Below are positions 31,967 to 40,558 of a stretch of 64,000 nt of DNA, one piece after another. A model generated the notes under the pieces. The model worked only from the letters and a program-made list of their open reading frames with translations, had not been told where the DNA came from and searched no databases. Position 1 is the first letter of the stretch. Every line of letters begins with the position of its first letter. Position numbers and translations under genes: made by a program. This DNA comes from Streptomyces sp. NBC_01214 (GTDB lineage: Bacteria > Actinomycetota > Actinomycetes > Streptomycetales > Streptomycetaceae), in NCBI RefSeq assembly GCF_026340975.1, contig NZ_JAPEOS010000001.1, positions 3,133,001-3,197,000 on the forward strand. Direction: 5' to 3'.

Positions 31967-32404
31967 ATGACCACGGCAGAGCACCTCGAGACGATCGACC
32001 GGCTCCGGGAGCAGGAGTTCCCGCCCGAGCCGGTCCGGACCGGGGGGAACAGCAGCGGTCCGGGATTCCACCTGGTCCAGCTCGCCCTGACGCGGGGTTT
32101 CTGGGACGACGACGGTTCGGGCCGGATCGAGGCAGCTGACCAGATCGGTGCCGAGTACGGGGCGCTCGCCCAGGCCGCGACCGACCGGTGGGGGGAGCCG
32201 CAGGTCTTCAGCCTGGGAACGCTGAGGGAGCGCGGATTCGCCGGGGAGGAGATACCGCAGCCGTGGGACGAGCTGGGCAGCAGTACCGACCACGTGCACC
32301 TGTGGCGGGTCGGCGCCCACTGGCTGGTGGTCTACGTCGCGCAGTGGGCCGGCGAGGACCCGTACCAGCTGATGGCAGGGGTCACCGTCACCGACCCGCC
32401 GTAG
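31967..32404 (+). CDS. Hypothetical protein (145 aa)
   Basis: I do not recognise this family. The protein starts at ATG 31967 (MTTAEHLETIDRLREQEF) and has a good Streptomyces codon pattern. It contains several tryptophans (FWDDDG, TDRWGEP, LWRVGAHWLVVYVAQWAGEDPYQL) and looks like a small alpha/beta fold. No signal peptide, membrane span or metal motif is visible. It follows the ABC permease by 40 bp on the same strand and could be the last gene of that operon. Its last 17 bp overlap the convergent mug gene. Confidence 0.75.
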   Translation: MTTAEHLETIDRLREQEFPPEPVRTGGNSSGPGFHLVQLALTRGFWDDDGSGRIEAADQIGAEYGALAQAATDRWGEPQVFSLGTLRERGFAGEEIPQPWDELGSSTDHVHLWRVGAHWLVVYVAQWAGEDPYQLMAGVTVTDPP

Positions 32405-32951
32405 GGGGTGCCTCGTCCGCCTCGGCGGCCGTGCGGAGGCGCGCGTACTCCTGGGCCATGGACTCGGCGGTCCAGTGGGCGTTGAGACCGCTCGGGTTCG
32501 GCAGGGCCCAGACGCGGGTGGCGCCGATGGTCAGCTCCTGCGGGCCGATCCGTGCCGTCCGGTCATCGAAGGCCGTGCGGTAGGCGGTCACTCCCACCAC
32601 CGCCAGCCACTGCGGGCGCAGCAGTTCCACCTTGGCCGTCAGGATGCGGCCCCCCTCGCGGAACTCCTCCGTGCTCAGTTCGTCGGCGCGGGCCGTGGCC
32701 CGGGCCACGACGTTGGTGATGCCGAGACGGTAGGTCAGCAGCTCTTCCTGCTCCGCGGGGGCCAAGCGGCGCGGGGTGAAGCCCGAGAGGTGCAGGACGG
32801 GCCAGAACCGGTTGCCGGGGCGGGCGAAGTGGTGGCCCGTCGCGGCGGAGAGGAGTCCGGGGTTGATTCCGCAGAAGAGCACACGCAGACCGCCCGCGAC
32901 CACGTCCGGGAGGACGCGGTCGCGGGCGGCGCTCAGCTCATCGGGGGTCAG
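32388..32951 (-). CDS. mug: G/U mismatch-specific DNA glycosylase (Mug/TDG family)
   Basis: The 187-aa protein has the Mug signature CGINPGLLSAATGHHFARPGNRFW and the C-terminal NPSGLNAHW. It excises uracil or other damaged bases opposite guanine in base excision repair. No ATG, GTG or TTG sits where the family begins. The best start is CTG 32951, giving LTPDELSAARDRVLPDVVA (first residue read as Met), and the CTG shares bases with the purB TGA (CTGA), mimicking the ATGA overlaps elsewhere in the window. The alternative is a GTG inside the domain (DVVAGG), which would truncate the fold. Confidence 0.88.
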   Translation of the reverse strand: MTPDELSAARDRVLPDVVAGGLRVLFCGINPGLLSAATGHHFARPGNRFWPVLHLSGFTPRRLAPAEQEELLTYRLGITNVVARATARADELSTEEFREGGRILTAKVELLRPQWLAVVGVTAYRTAFDDRTARIGPQELTIGATRVWALPNPSGLNAHWTAESMAQEYARLRTAAEADEAPPTAGR

Positions 32952-34381
32952 AGGATCGACCCCGGCGCGTACCCGGCGGCCTCCGGGTGCTGTTTGGCGA
33001 TCGCCTCGATGCGGGAGACCACCGCTGCGACCTGGTCGCCCGCGGCGCCCGTGAACGACAGCTTGTCGGCCATCAGGGCGTCGAGCTGGGCCCGGTCCAG
33101 AGGCATCCGCTCGTCGGCGGCCAGCTTGTCCAGCAGCTCGTTGCGCTCGGCGCCCTGCTCGCGCATGGCGAGCGCGGAGGCCACCGCGTGCTCCTTGATG
33201 ACCTCGTGGGCGGCCTCGCGGCCCACGCCGGCCCGCACCGCGCCCATCAAGACCTTGGTGGTCGCGAGGAAGGGCAGGTAGCGGTCCAGCTCGCGGGCGA
33301 CGACCGCCGGGAAGGCACCGAACTCGTCGAGGACCGTCAGGAAGGTCTCCAGCAGGCCGTCGAAGGCGAAGAAGGCGTCCGGCAGGGCCACGCGACGGAC
33401 CACGGAGCAGGAGACGTCGCCCTCGTTCCACTGGTCACCGGCCAGCTCGCCGGTCATCGAGGCGTAGCCGCGCAGGATGACCATCAGGCCGTTCACGCGC
33501 TCGCAGGAGCGGGTGTTCATCTTGTGCGGCATCGCGGAGGAACCGACCTGGCCGGGCTTGAAGCCCTCGGTCACCAGCTCGTGGCCGGCCATCAGGCGGA
33601 TGGTCTTGGCGATCGACGAGGGGGCGGCGGCCAGCTGCACGAGCGCGGTGACCACGTCGTAGTCGAGCGAGCGCGGGTAGACCTGGCCGACCGAGGTGAA
33701 GGCCTGGGCGAAGCCGAGGTGGGCGGCGATCCGCTGCTCCAGGTCGGCCAGCTTGGCGGCGTCGCCGCCCAGCAGGTCGAGCATGTCCTGGGCGGTGCCG
33801 ACGGGGCCCTTGATGCCGCGCAGCGGGTAGCGGCCCAGCAGGTCCTCGAGGCGGTCGTAGGCCACCAGCAGCTCGTCGGCCGCGGTCGCGAAGCGCTTGC
33901 CCAAGGTGGTGGCCTGCGCGGCCACGTTGTGGGAGCGACCGGCCATGACCAGCTCGGCGTGCTCGCCGGCCAGCTTGCCGAGGCGGGCGAGGACGGCGAC
34001 CGTGCGGTCCCGGGCGAGCTCCAGCGAGAGCCGGATCTGCAGCTGCTCGACGTTCTCGGTCAGGTCGCGGGAGGTCATGCCCTTGTGGACGTGCTCGTGA
34101 CCGGCGAGGGCGTTGAACTCCTCGATGCGGGCCTTCACGTCGTGCCGGGTGACCTTCTCGCGCTCGGCGATGGAGGCGAGGTCGACGGTCTCGAGGACGC
34201 GCTCGTAGTCGGCGAGGGCCTCGTCCGGGACCTCGATACCGAGGTCCTTCTGGGCGCGCAGCACGGCGAGCCACAGCCGCCGCTCCAGCGTCACCTTGTA
34301 CTCGGGGGACCACAGGACGGCGAGCTCCGCGGAGGCGTAGCGGCCGGCCAGGACATTGGGGATGCGGGGCTTGGCAGTCAC
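32948..34381 (-). CDS. purB: Adenylosuccinate lyase
   Basis: The 477-aa enzyme starts at GTG 34381 (MTAKPRIPNVLAGRYASAEL); the frame upstream is not family-like. The fumarase-superfamily signature GSSAMPHKMNTRSCE carries the catalytic serine loop, and MTSRDLTENVEQLQIR and GRSHNVAAQ are the other conserved blocks. It catalyses two steps of purine synthesis: SAICAR to AICAR, and adenylosuccinate to AMP. Its stop codon overlaps the probable CTG start of mug, so the two are cotranscribed. An SGNH hydrolase lies 71 bp upstream. Confidence 0.95.
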   Translation of the reverse strand: MTAKPRIPNVLAGRYASAELAVLWSPEYKVTLERRLWLAVLRAQKDLGIEVPDEALADYERVLETVDLASIAEREKVTRHDVKARIEEFNALAGHEHVHKGMTSRDLTENVEQLQIRLSLELARDRTVAVLARLGKLAGEHAELVMAGRSHNVAAQATTLGKRFATAADELLVAYDRLEDLLGRYPLRGIKGPVGTAQDMLDLLGGDAAKLADLEQRIAAHLGFAQAFTSVGQVYPRSLDYDVVTALVQLAAAPSSIAKTIRLMAGHELVTEGFKPGQVGSSAMPHKMNTRSCERVNGLMVILRGYASMTGELAGDQWNEGDVSCSVVRRVALPDAFFAFDGLLETFLTVLDEFGAFPAVVARELDRYLPFLATTKVLMGAVRAGVGREAAHEVIKEHAVASALAMREQGAERNELLDKLAADERMPLDRAQLDALMADKLSFTGAAGDQVAAVVSRIEAIAKQHPEAAGYAPGSIL

Positions 34382-34452
34382 GTGGAGGGATTCTACTTGG
34401 GCCACCGCTGTGTGTTTACGCAGGTAGGGCCACCACTCGGGATTGTGCCTTG

Positions 34453-35235
34453 CTACGAGAGCGGCGCGTCCCCGTACGGGAGCAGCTCGGGGCGCTTGGC
34501 CGGGCGGCCGTCCCCGGAGGAGCGGCCCGTCAGGCGGCGGCCAATCCAGGGGAGCAGGTGTTGCCGGGCGAAGCTCAGATCCTGGGCCCGGCGTACGGTC
34601 CAGCCCGGGGGAGCGGCGGCGGGCAGTTCGGTGCGCCAGTCCAGTTCGGCGGGCAGGCCCAGTGCCTGCCAGACGGCCTCCGCCACCCGGCGGTGGCCCT
34701 CGGCGGTCAGGTGCAGCCGGTCGACGTCCCACATCCGGGGGTCAGCGAGCGCGGCGGCCCCGTAGAGGTCGACCACCACGGCGCCGTGCCGGGCGGCGAG
34801 CTCCTCGATGGTGGCGAAGAGCTCCTCCATGCGCGGCCGGAAGCGTTCCATCACCGGCCCGTTGCGCCCCGGGGAGCGCATCAGGACGAGGCGCTTGCAG
34901 GAGGGGGCGAGGAGTTCCACCGCCGACTCCAGGTGGTCGCGGACCCGGCCCATGTCCACCTTGGGGCGCAGGGCGTCGTTGAGCCCGCCCACCAGGGTCA
35001 CCACGTCGGCCCCCATCGCCGCCGCCGCCGGGACCTGGTCCTCGGCGATCTGGCCAATCAGCTTGCCGCGGACCGCGAGGTTCGCGTAGCGGAAGCCCGG
35101 CTCCCGAGCGGCGAGGCGGGCGGCCAGCAGATCCGCCCAGCCGCGGTAGGAACCGTCCGGAAGCAGGTCGGACATGCCCTCGGTGAAGGAGTCACCGATC
35201 GCGACGAAACTGGTGTAAGAGGCATTCATCTCCAT
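34453..35235 (-). CDS. SGNH/GDSL hydrolase
   Basis: The 260-aa protein has block I GDSFTEG (Ser16), block II with NLAVRG, block III GLND and block V DRLHLT (Asp/His). It is therefore a complete SGNH esterase or lipase. There is no signal peptide (MEMNASYTSFVAIGDSF), so it is probably cytoplasmic. The natural ester is unknown. The C-terminal 30 residues are basic and Pro/Gly-rich. It starts at ATG 35235, is followed by purB, and may share its transcript. Confidence 0.9.
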   Translation of the reverse strand: MEMNASYTSFVAIGDSFTEGMSDLLPDGSYRGWADLLAARLAAREPGFRYANLAVRGKLIGQIAEDQVPAAAAMGADVVTLVGGLNDALRPKVDMGRVRDHLESAVELLAPSCKRLVLMRSPGRNGPVMERFRPRMEELFATIEELAARHGAVVVDLYGAAALADPRMWDVDRLHLTAEGHRRVAEAVWQALGLPAELDWRTELPAAAPPGWTVRRAQDLSFARQHLLPWIGRRLTGRSSGDGRPAKRPELLPYGDAPLS

Positions 35236-35300
35236 GGCGGAGTGATGTTACCGCGCGGTACCCCGGCCCCGCAGGGCCGGGGACCGCACGCCTCGAACGA

Positions 35301-36326
35301 TCATGCGGACGCGGGCCTGCCGAAGAGCTCCCGCAGTACGTCCTCCATCGTCACCAGGCCCGTCATGGCGCCGTCCGTCCCGAGTACCGCCGCCAGGTGC
35401 GTGCGGCTGCGCCGCATGGCCGTGAGCACGTCGTCCAGCGGGGTCTCCGCCCGTACCTGGGCGATCGGCCGCAGCGCCGTCACCGGGAAGGGCTCGTCCC
35501 GCTCCTCGTCGTCCGCGTCCAGGGCGTCCTTCACGTGCAGGTAGCCCAGGATCTTGTGCTGGGCGTCGACCACCGGGAACCGGGAGTACCCGGACTCGGC
35601 CGACAGCAGCTCCAGCCCGGCCGGAGTGATGCCCTCCCGGGCCGGGACCACCTGGTCCTCGGGCAGCACCACATCGGTCACGGGCCGCCGGCCCAGTTCC
35701 AGCGCGTCGTGCAGGCGCTCGCTCGCCCGGTCGTCGATGAGCCCCGCGTTACTGGAGTCCTTGACCATCCGCGCCAGCTCGTCGTCGGAGAAGGTCGCCG
35801 CGACCTCGTCCTTGACCTCCACGCGCAGCAGCCGCAGCAGGGCGTTGGCGAAGGCGTTGATCGTGAAGATCACCGGTCGCAGTACCTGCGTGAGGGTCAC
35901 CAGCGGCGGCCCCAGCAGCAGGGCGGTGCGCACCGGCTCGGACAGCGCCACGTTCTTCGGCAGCATCTCGCCGAAGAGCATGTGCAGGTACGTCGCCAGG
36001 GTCAGCGCCACCACGAAGGAGATCGCGTGGGAGACGCCCGCCGGTACCCCGACGAGGTCGAACAGCGGGGTCAGCAGATGGGCGATGGCCGGCTCGGCCA
36101 CCACGCCCAGCACCAGGGTGCACAGCGTGATGCCCAGCTGGGCCGCCGCCATCAGCGCCGACACGTGCTCCAGCCCCCACAGGACGGCGCGGGCCCGCCG
36201 GTCGCCCTGCTCCGCGTACGGTTCGATCTGGCTGCGCCGGACCGAGATCAGCGCGAACTCCGCGCCGACGAAGAAGGCGTTGACGACCAGGGTCGCCAGG
36301 CCGACCAGCAGCTGGATGACGGTCAT
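35301..36326 (-). CDS. CNNM/hemolysin-family transporter (DUF21 + CBS)
   Basis: The 341-aa membrane protein starts at ATG 36326, overlapping the stop of the paralogue upstream (ATGA). It has a DUF21/CNNM membrane domain (about residues 1-190 with GAEFALISVRRSQIE and HMLFGEMLPKN) and two CBS motifs (about 200-335: GYSRFPVVD; MEDVLREL). It is shorter than its partner and lacks the C-terminal CorC_HlyC domain. CNNM/CorB proteins are Mg2+ transporters or regulators; the hemolysin label is historic. The tandem pair may act as a heterodimer. Confidence 0.9.
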   Translation of the reverse strand: MTVIQLLVGLATLVVNAFFVGAEFALISVRRSQIEPYAEQGDRRARAVLWGLEHVSALMAAAQLGITLCTLVLGVVAEPAIAHLLTPLFDLVGVPAGVSHAISFVVALTLATYLHMLFGEMLPKNVALSEPVRTALLLGPPLVTLTQVLRPVIFTINAFANALLRLLRVEVKDEVAATFSDDELARMVKDSSNAGLIDDRASERLHDALELGRRPVTDVVLPEDQVVPAREGITPAGLELLSAESGYSRFPVVDAQHKILGYLHVKDALDADDEERDEPFPVTALRPIAQVRAETPLDDVLTAMRRSRTHLAAVLGTDGAMTGLVTMEDVLRELFGRPASA

Positions 36327-37657
36327 CGGGCCTCCTCCGTTCCCGTGGTGGGCTCGCTCGGGGCGTGCAGCAGCACCCGCGCGGCCCGGCGCCCGCCGGC
36401 GTCCACCACGTCGAGCTGCCAACCGTTCAGTTCCATGCGGTCGTCGACCTCGGGAATCCGCCCGAGCACGGTCGCTATCAGGCCGGCCAGGGTCTCGTAC
36501 GGACCGTCCGGCACGTGCAGGCCGATCCGCCGGAGCTGGTCGGTGCGCGCCGCGCCGTCGGCGGAGTAGAGCAGGCGCCCGGAGTCGTCCGTACCGGCCG
36601 GGGCCAGGTCCGGGGTCTCGTGCGGGTCGTGCTCGTCGCGGACCTCGCCGACGACCTCCTCGACGATGTCCTCCAGCGTGGCCACTCCGGCCGTGCCGCC
36701 GTACTCGTCGATGACCACGGCCATCGTCTGCTTGCCGGACAGCCGGTCCAGCAGTCGGTCCACGGTCAGCGACTCCGGTACGAGGAGGGGCTCGCGCAGC
36801 AGCTGCGACACGGGACGGCGGCGGCGCTCCGCGGCCGGCAGGGCCAGGACGTCCTTGATGTGGACGATGCCGACGACCGTGTCGAGGCTGCCCCGGTAGA
36901 CCGGGAAGCGGGACAGGCCGGTGGCCAGCGTCGCATTGGCCACGTCCTCCGCGGTGGTCTGCACGTCGAGGGCGGTCACCTGCACGCGCGGGGTCATCAC
37001 GTTCTCCGCGGTCAGGTCCGCGAGGTTCAGGGTCCGGACGAACAGCTCGGCCGTGTCCTTCTCCAGGGCGCCCGCCTTCGCCGAGTGCCGCGCGAGGGCG
37101 ACCAGCTCCTGCGGGGTGCGCGCGGAGGCCAGTTCCTCGGCCGGCTCCATTCCGAAGCGGCGCACCAGATGGTTCGCGGTGGTGTTGAGGTGGCTGATCA
37201 GGGGCCTGAAGGCCCGACTGAAGACCCGCTGCGTGGTCGCCACCCGCTTGGCGATCGCCAGCGGGGAGGAGATCGCCCAGTTCTTGGGCACCAGCTCGCC
37301 GACGACCATCAGGACGACGGTCGAGATGGCGGTGCCGAGGACCAGGGCGGTGGAGGAGGCGGCGCCGGCCGACAGGCCCATGGCCTCGAAGGGGCCCTGG
37401 AGCAGGGCGGAGATCGACGGCTTGGAGATCATGCCGATGACCAGGCCGGTGACGGTGATGCCGAGCTGGGCGCCGGAGAGCTGGAACGTCAGGGTGCGGA
37501 CGGCGGCCAGGGCGCTGTCGGCCCCGCGCTCGCCGCGCTCGACGGCCTGTTCGAGCTCGCCGCGTTCGACGGTCGTGAGCGAGAACTCGGCCGCGACGAA
37601 GACTCCGCAGGCGAGGCAGAGCAGCAGTGCCACGATGAGCAGGAGCACCTCGGTCAT
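36323..37657 (-). CDS. CNNM/hemolysin-family transporter (DUF21 + CBS + CorC_HlyC)
   Basis: The 444-aa protein has the DUF21/CNNM membrane domain (AEFSLTTVERGELEQAVERG; VGELVPKNWAISSPLAIAKRV), a CBS pair (about 205-335, with SRFPVYRGSLDTVVGIVHIKDVLALP and MAVVIDEYGGTAGVATLEDIVEEVVGEV) and the C-terminal CorC_HlyC domain (about 360-430). It is the longer, complete version of the pair and is translationally coupled to the shorter one. Mg2+ or Co2+ transport is by homology. It starts at ATG 37657. Confidence 0.92.
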   Translation of the reverse strand: MTEVLLLIVALLLCLACGVFVAAEFSLTTVERGELEQAVERGERGADSALAAVRTLTFQLSGAQLGITVTGLVIGMISKPSISALLQGPFEAMGLSAGAASSTALVLGTAISTVVLMVVGELVPKNWAISSPLAIAKRVATTQRVFSRAFRPLISHLNTTANHLVRRFGMEPAEELASARTPQELVALARHSAKAGALEKDTAELFVRTLNLADLTAENVMTPRVQVTALDVQTTAEDVANATLATGLSRFPVYRGSLDTVVGIVHIKDVLALPAAERRRRPVSQLLREPLLVPESLTVDRLLDRLSGKQTMAVVIDEYGGTAGVATLEDIVEEVVGEVRDEHDPHETPDLAPAGTDDSGRLLYSADGAARTDQLRRIGLHVPDGPYETLAGLIATVLGRIPEVDDRMELNGWQLDVVDAGGRRAARVLLHAPSEPTTGTEEAR

Positions 37658-37763
37658 CGGTCGATCACCTCCGTCCCATGATCGGCCAGGAGGAGGGGTA
37701 CCGCGCGATGTCGCGAACGCGTGTGTCGTGGACTGGGAGGCTCGCCCATGGGCGGACGCTCAC

Positions 37764-37803
37764 ACCTTTCACTCAAGAGGGACCTTTCACCACATGGTAA
37801 AGG
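37764..37803. promoter_or_regulatory. ACCTTTCAC direct repeats followed by a hairpin
   Basis: ACCTTTCAC occurs at 37764-37772 and 37782-37790 (period 18). The second copy is the left arm of a hairpin CCTTT-c-ACC / GGT-AAAGG (37783-37803) with one bulged base. The region is much more A/T-rich than its surroundings and lies upstream of a GNAT gene, so it looks regulatory. Confidence 0.5.
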
Positions 37804-37871
37804 AAGAGCAAAGGGAACGGATCATTCTTTTGGCGCAGCGCGGCCGGGTGGTGGGATTCGGCCATGACTGA
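37794..37871 (+). CDS. Candidate 25-aa micro-ORF (DeoR-like N-terminus, leader peptide or remnant)
   Basis: ATG 37794 to TGA 37869-37871 encodes MVKEEQRERIILLAQRGRV and six further residues. The sequence resembles the first helix of DeoR-type regulators (R-x-x-I-I-L-L-A-x-x-G-R-V) but ends before the rest of the HTH. Codon use is A/T-rich, unlike the neighbouring genes. Its stop lies inside the start of the GNAT gene (ATG 37864), with 8 bp overlap, so it could be a translated leader or the trace of a lost regulator. Confidence 0.35.
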   Translation: MVKEEQRERIILLAQRGRVVGFGHD

Positions 37872-38286
37872 TCTTCATATCGGCTCCGCGTCGCCCGCCG
37901 ACCTGGGGGCGGTCCTGGCCTTCTGGAAGGCCGCCGCGGAGGGAACGAGTATCAGCGACGATCTCGCCGGGGTCGAGCGGCTGCACGACCGCGACCCCGA
38001 GGCGCTGCTGCTCGCGCGTCGCGACGGGGAACTCGTGGGCACGGTGATCGCCGGGTTCGACGGATGGCGCTGTCACCTCTACCGGCTCGCCGTGCACCCC
38101 GGGCACCGGCGGCAGGGCATCGGGGCCGCGCTGCTGGCCGCGGCCGAGGAGCGGTTCGTGGCGCTCGGCGGGCGGCGCGGGGACGCGATGGTGCTCGATC
38201 GCAACGAGCGGGCGCACCGGGTGTGGGACGCGGTGGGTTACCGGCCCCAGGAGCAGTGGACGCGCTGGGTCAAGCCGCTCGGCTAG
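37864..38286 (+). CDS. GNAT family N-acetyltransferase
   Basis: The 140-aa protein starts at ATG 37864. A standard GNAT fold is visible: LYRLAVHPGHRRQGIGAALLAAAEERF, with the acetyl-CoA pyrophosphate loop R-R-Q-G-I-G-A, and the end VWDAVGYRPQEQWTRWVKPLG. The acceptor substrate is unknown. It may be coupled to the 25-aa ORF overlapping its start. Downstream lies the 73-bp repeat array. Confidence 0.88.
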   Translation: MTDLHIGSASPADLGAVLAFWKAAAEGTSISDDLAGVERLHDRDPEALLLARRDGELVGTVIAGFDGWRCHLYRLAVHPGHRRQGIGAALLAAAEERFVALGGRRGDAMVLDRNERAHRVWDAVGYRPQEQWTRWVKPLG

Positions 38287-38341
38287 CCGCCGGTGCCGGT
38301 GGCGGCGCCTGTGCCTGGGCCTGGCCGGTGGCTGCGGCCGC

Positions 38342-38493
38342 GCCTCAAGGATTCGGGGCTCCGCCCCGGGCCCCGCGCCTCAATCGCCGGCGGGGCTTGG
38401 TTGAGGGCGGCCGTGCCTCGAGGATTCGGGGCTCCGCCCCGGGCCCCGCGCCTCAATCGCCGGCGGGGCTGGGGTGAGGGCGGCCGTGCCTCA
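38342..38493. repeat. 73-bp direct repeat: two full copies plus a partial third, each with two hairpins
   Basis: Units start at 38342 and 38415, and a third partial one at 38488 (GCCTCAAG), giving period 73. Each full unit contains CGGGGC-TCC-GCCCCG and a second stem CCCCGC...GCGGGG. The bioD stop codon (38491-38493) lies in the third copy. A diverged copy is at 58297-58338. Confidence 0.85.
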
Positions 38494-39234
38494 AGCGCTG
38501 GTCGGGGTGAAGGGGGGTGGGGCCCAGGTGGAGAGGAAGGACTCCGCCGACCAGGTGCCCGATAGGGGCGGGGCCAGCCAGGCAGGGGCCGACGCGCGGA
38601 AACGGTCCGGGGCGAGGGTCCCCGAGCCCTCCGGGACCGCGCCCAGCAGCGGCAGGCCCGAGGACTTCGGGAGGTCCGCCAGGTTGCAGCGCGCCGCGAG
38701 GTCCGGGCTCTGCGACCAGCTGCCGACCACCACGCCCAGCGCGGTCAGCTCCCGGGCCCGCAGGGCCTCTGCCGTGAGGGTGGTGGAGTTGAGCGTGCCG
38801 AGACCCGCCGGGGCGACGATCAGCGTCGGCGCGCCGAGCAGGCGGGCCGCGTCGGCCAGGGTGTTCCCCGACTCGTCGAACCGGACGAGCAGTCCGCCCG
38901 CACCCTCCACCAGGACCAGGTCGTGGTCCAGCGACAGCCGTTCCGCGGCCTCCGCGATCTGCGCCGGGGCCAGCGTCGCCAGCCCCGAACGACGGGCCGC
39001 CGTGTCCGGGGCCAAGGGCTCCGGATAGCGGGCCAGTTCCACCGCCGTGACGGAGGGACCGGCCAGCCGGACCGCCTCCGCCGCGTCCCCGGGCTCCAGC
39101 GGGCCGACGCCCGTCTGCGCGGGCTTGAGCACCGCCACCGAGCGGCCGGCGGCCACCGCGGCGGCCGCGATCGCCGACGTGACGACCGTCTTGCCGATCT
39201 CGGTGCCCGTCCCGGACACCATCAGTACGGACAT
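38491..39234 (-). CDS. bioD: ATP-dependent dethiobiotin synthetase
   Basis: The 247-aa enzyme starts at ATG 39234 (MSVLMVSGTGTEIGKT), with P-loop GTGTEIGKT at residues 8-16, then KPAQTGVGP and VEGAGGLLVRF, the standard BioD motifs. It closes the ureido ring of dethiobiotin from diaminopelargonate, CO2 and ATP. It is the third gene of bioB-bioA-bioD: the bioA stop is separated from its ATG by a single base. Its last codon falls in a repeat array, so the C-terminal Pro-rich tail (WAPPPFTPTSA) may be recently acquired. Confidence 0.95.
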   Translation of the reverse strand: MSVLMVSGTGTEIGKTVVTSAIAAAAVAAGRSVAVLKPAQTGVGPLEPGDAAEAVRLAGPSVTAVELARYPEPLAPDTAARRSGLATLAPAQIAEAAERLSLDHDLVLVEGAGGLLVRFDESGNTLADAARLLGAPTLIVAPAGLGTLNSTTLTAEALRARELTALGVVVGSWSQSPDLAARCNLADLPKSSGLPLLGAVPEGSGTLAPDRFRASAPAWLAPPLSGTWSAESFLSTWAPPPFTPTSA

Positions 39235-39235
39235 C

Positions 39236-40558
39236 TCAGCCTTCCTGCGCCGCCGCGCACACCGCACGGCAGATCCGGTCCACGTCCTCGTCGCCGGTCA
39301 CGAACGGCGGCATCACGTAGATCAGGTCCCGGAACGGACGCACCCACACGCCCTCGCGCACCGCCGCCCGGGTGGCCGCCACCACGTCGATCTCGTGGTC
39401 GAGCTGGACCACGCCGATGGCGCCCAGGACGCGTACGTCCTTCACCCCGGGGATGTCGGCCGCGGCCGACAGGCCCTCGCGCAGCCCCGCCTCGATCCGC
39501 TTGACGTCGGTCGTCCAGTCCTGGCCGAGCAACAGCTCGACGGAGGCCAGGGCCACGGCCGTGGCCAGCGGGTTGCCCATGAAGGTCGGCCCGTGCGCCA
39601 GCACCGGGACCTCGCCCTGGGAGATGCCGCTCGCCACCCGCTCCGTGCACAGGGTCGCCGCCAGCGTGAGGTAACCCCCGGTCAGCGACTTGCCCAGGCA
39701 CATCACATCCGGGGTGATCCCCGCGTGGTCGGCCGCGAAGAGCGCGCCCGTACGGCCGAAGCCCGTGGCGATCTCGTCCAGGATCAGCAGGACCCCGTAC
39801 TCGTCGCACAGCTCGCGCAGCACCCGCAGGTACCCGGGGTGGTGGAAGCGCATGCCCCCCGCGCCCTGCACCACCGGCTCCACGATGACCGCGGCCAGCT
39901 CGTCCGCGTGCGCGGAGACCGTGGCGCGCAGGTGGTCGGCGTACGCCGGGTCCACGGGCGTGTCGAAACCGGCGGGCGGCGCGTCCGCGAAGACCTGCCG
40001 CGGCAGGTGCCCCTGCCACAGCTCGTGCATCCCGCCGTCGGGGTCGCAGACCGCCATCGGCTGCCAGGTGTCCCCGTGGTAGCCGCCGCGCCAGGTCAGC
40101 AGCCGGGTCTTGCCCGTCCGCCCGAGCGAACGCCAGTACTGCAGGCACATCTTGATCGCGACCTCGACGGACACCGAGCCCGAGTCGGAGAGGAACACGT
40201 GTTCCAGCCCCGGCGGGGTGATCTCGACGAGCTTCGCGGCGAGCCGGACGGCGGGCTCGTGGGTGAGCCCGCCGAACATCACGTGCGACATCAGACCCAG
40301 CTGCGCGGTGGCGGCCTCGTTGAGCACCGGGTGGTTGTAGCCGTGGATCGCCGACCACCAGGAGGACATGCCGTCGACCAGCTCGTCGTGACCGTGTCCC
40401 TGGGACGGGTCGGCGAGCCGCAGCCGTACCCCCGAGGCGGAGGCGATGATCAGCGGCTCCTGCCGCCCGGGCATCGGCCCGTACGGGTGCCAGACGTGCT
40501 GCCGGTCCAGTGCGAGCAGTTCCGCGCCGTCGGCCAGCGGTCCACGCTGATCAGGCAT
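39236..40558 (-). CDS. bioA: Adenosylmethionine-8-amino-7-oxononanoate aminotransferase
   Basis: This 440-aa PLP enzyme starts at ATG 40558 ([20 protein letters not shown]), overlapping the end of bioB by 8 bp. It has the class III aminotransferase pattern: HVWHPYGPM at the N-terminus, [14 protein letters not shown] and CLGKSLTGG with the PLP lysine about residue 290. It transfers an amino group from SAM to 7-keto-8-aminopelargonate, forming diaminopelargonate. The stop is followed after one base by bioD. BioF, which makes its substrate, is divergently encoded 1.4 kb away. Confidence 0.95.
   Translation of the reverse strand: MPDQRGPLADGAELLALDRQHVWHPYGPMPGRQEPLIIASASGVRLRLADPSQGHGHDELVDGMSSWWSAIHGYNHPVLNEAATAQLGLMSHVMFGGLTHEPAVRLAAKLVEITPPGLEHVFLSDSGSVSVEVAIKMCLQYWRSLGRTGKTRLLTWRGGYHGDTWQPMAVCDPDGGMHELWQGHLPRQVFADAPPAGFDTPVDPAYADHLRATVSAHADELAAVIVEPVVQGAGGMRFHHPGYLRVLRELCDEYGVLLILDEIATGFGRTGALFAADHAGITPDVMCLGKSLTGGYLTLAATLCTERVASGISQGEVPVLAHGPTFMGNPLATAVALASVELLLGQDWTTDVKRIEAGLREGLSAAADIPGVKDVRVLGAIGVVQLDHEIDVVAATRAAVREGVWVRPFRDLIYVMPPFVTGDEDVDRICRAVCAAAQEG

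Noticed and set aside
33435..34313. 292-aa minus-strand frame inside purB
   Set aside because: It is the purB sequence read in another frame; Arg/Gly/Pro-rich and without domains.
37658..38286. DeoR regulator gene upstream of the GNAT protein
   Set aside because: Only the first helix-like 19 residues resemble DeoR; the frame stops at 37871 and no continuation exists in other frames. It is kept only as a micro-ORF candidate.
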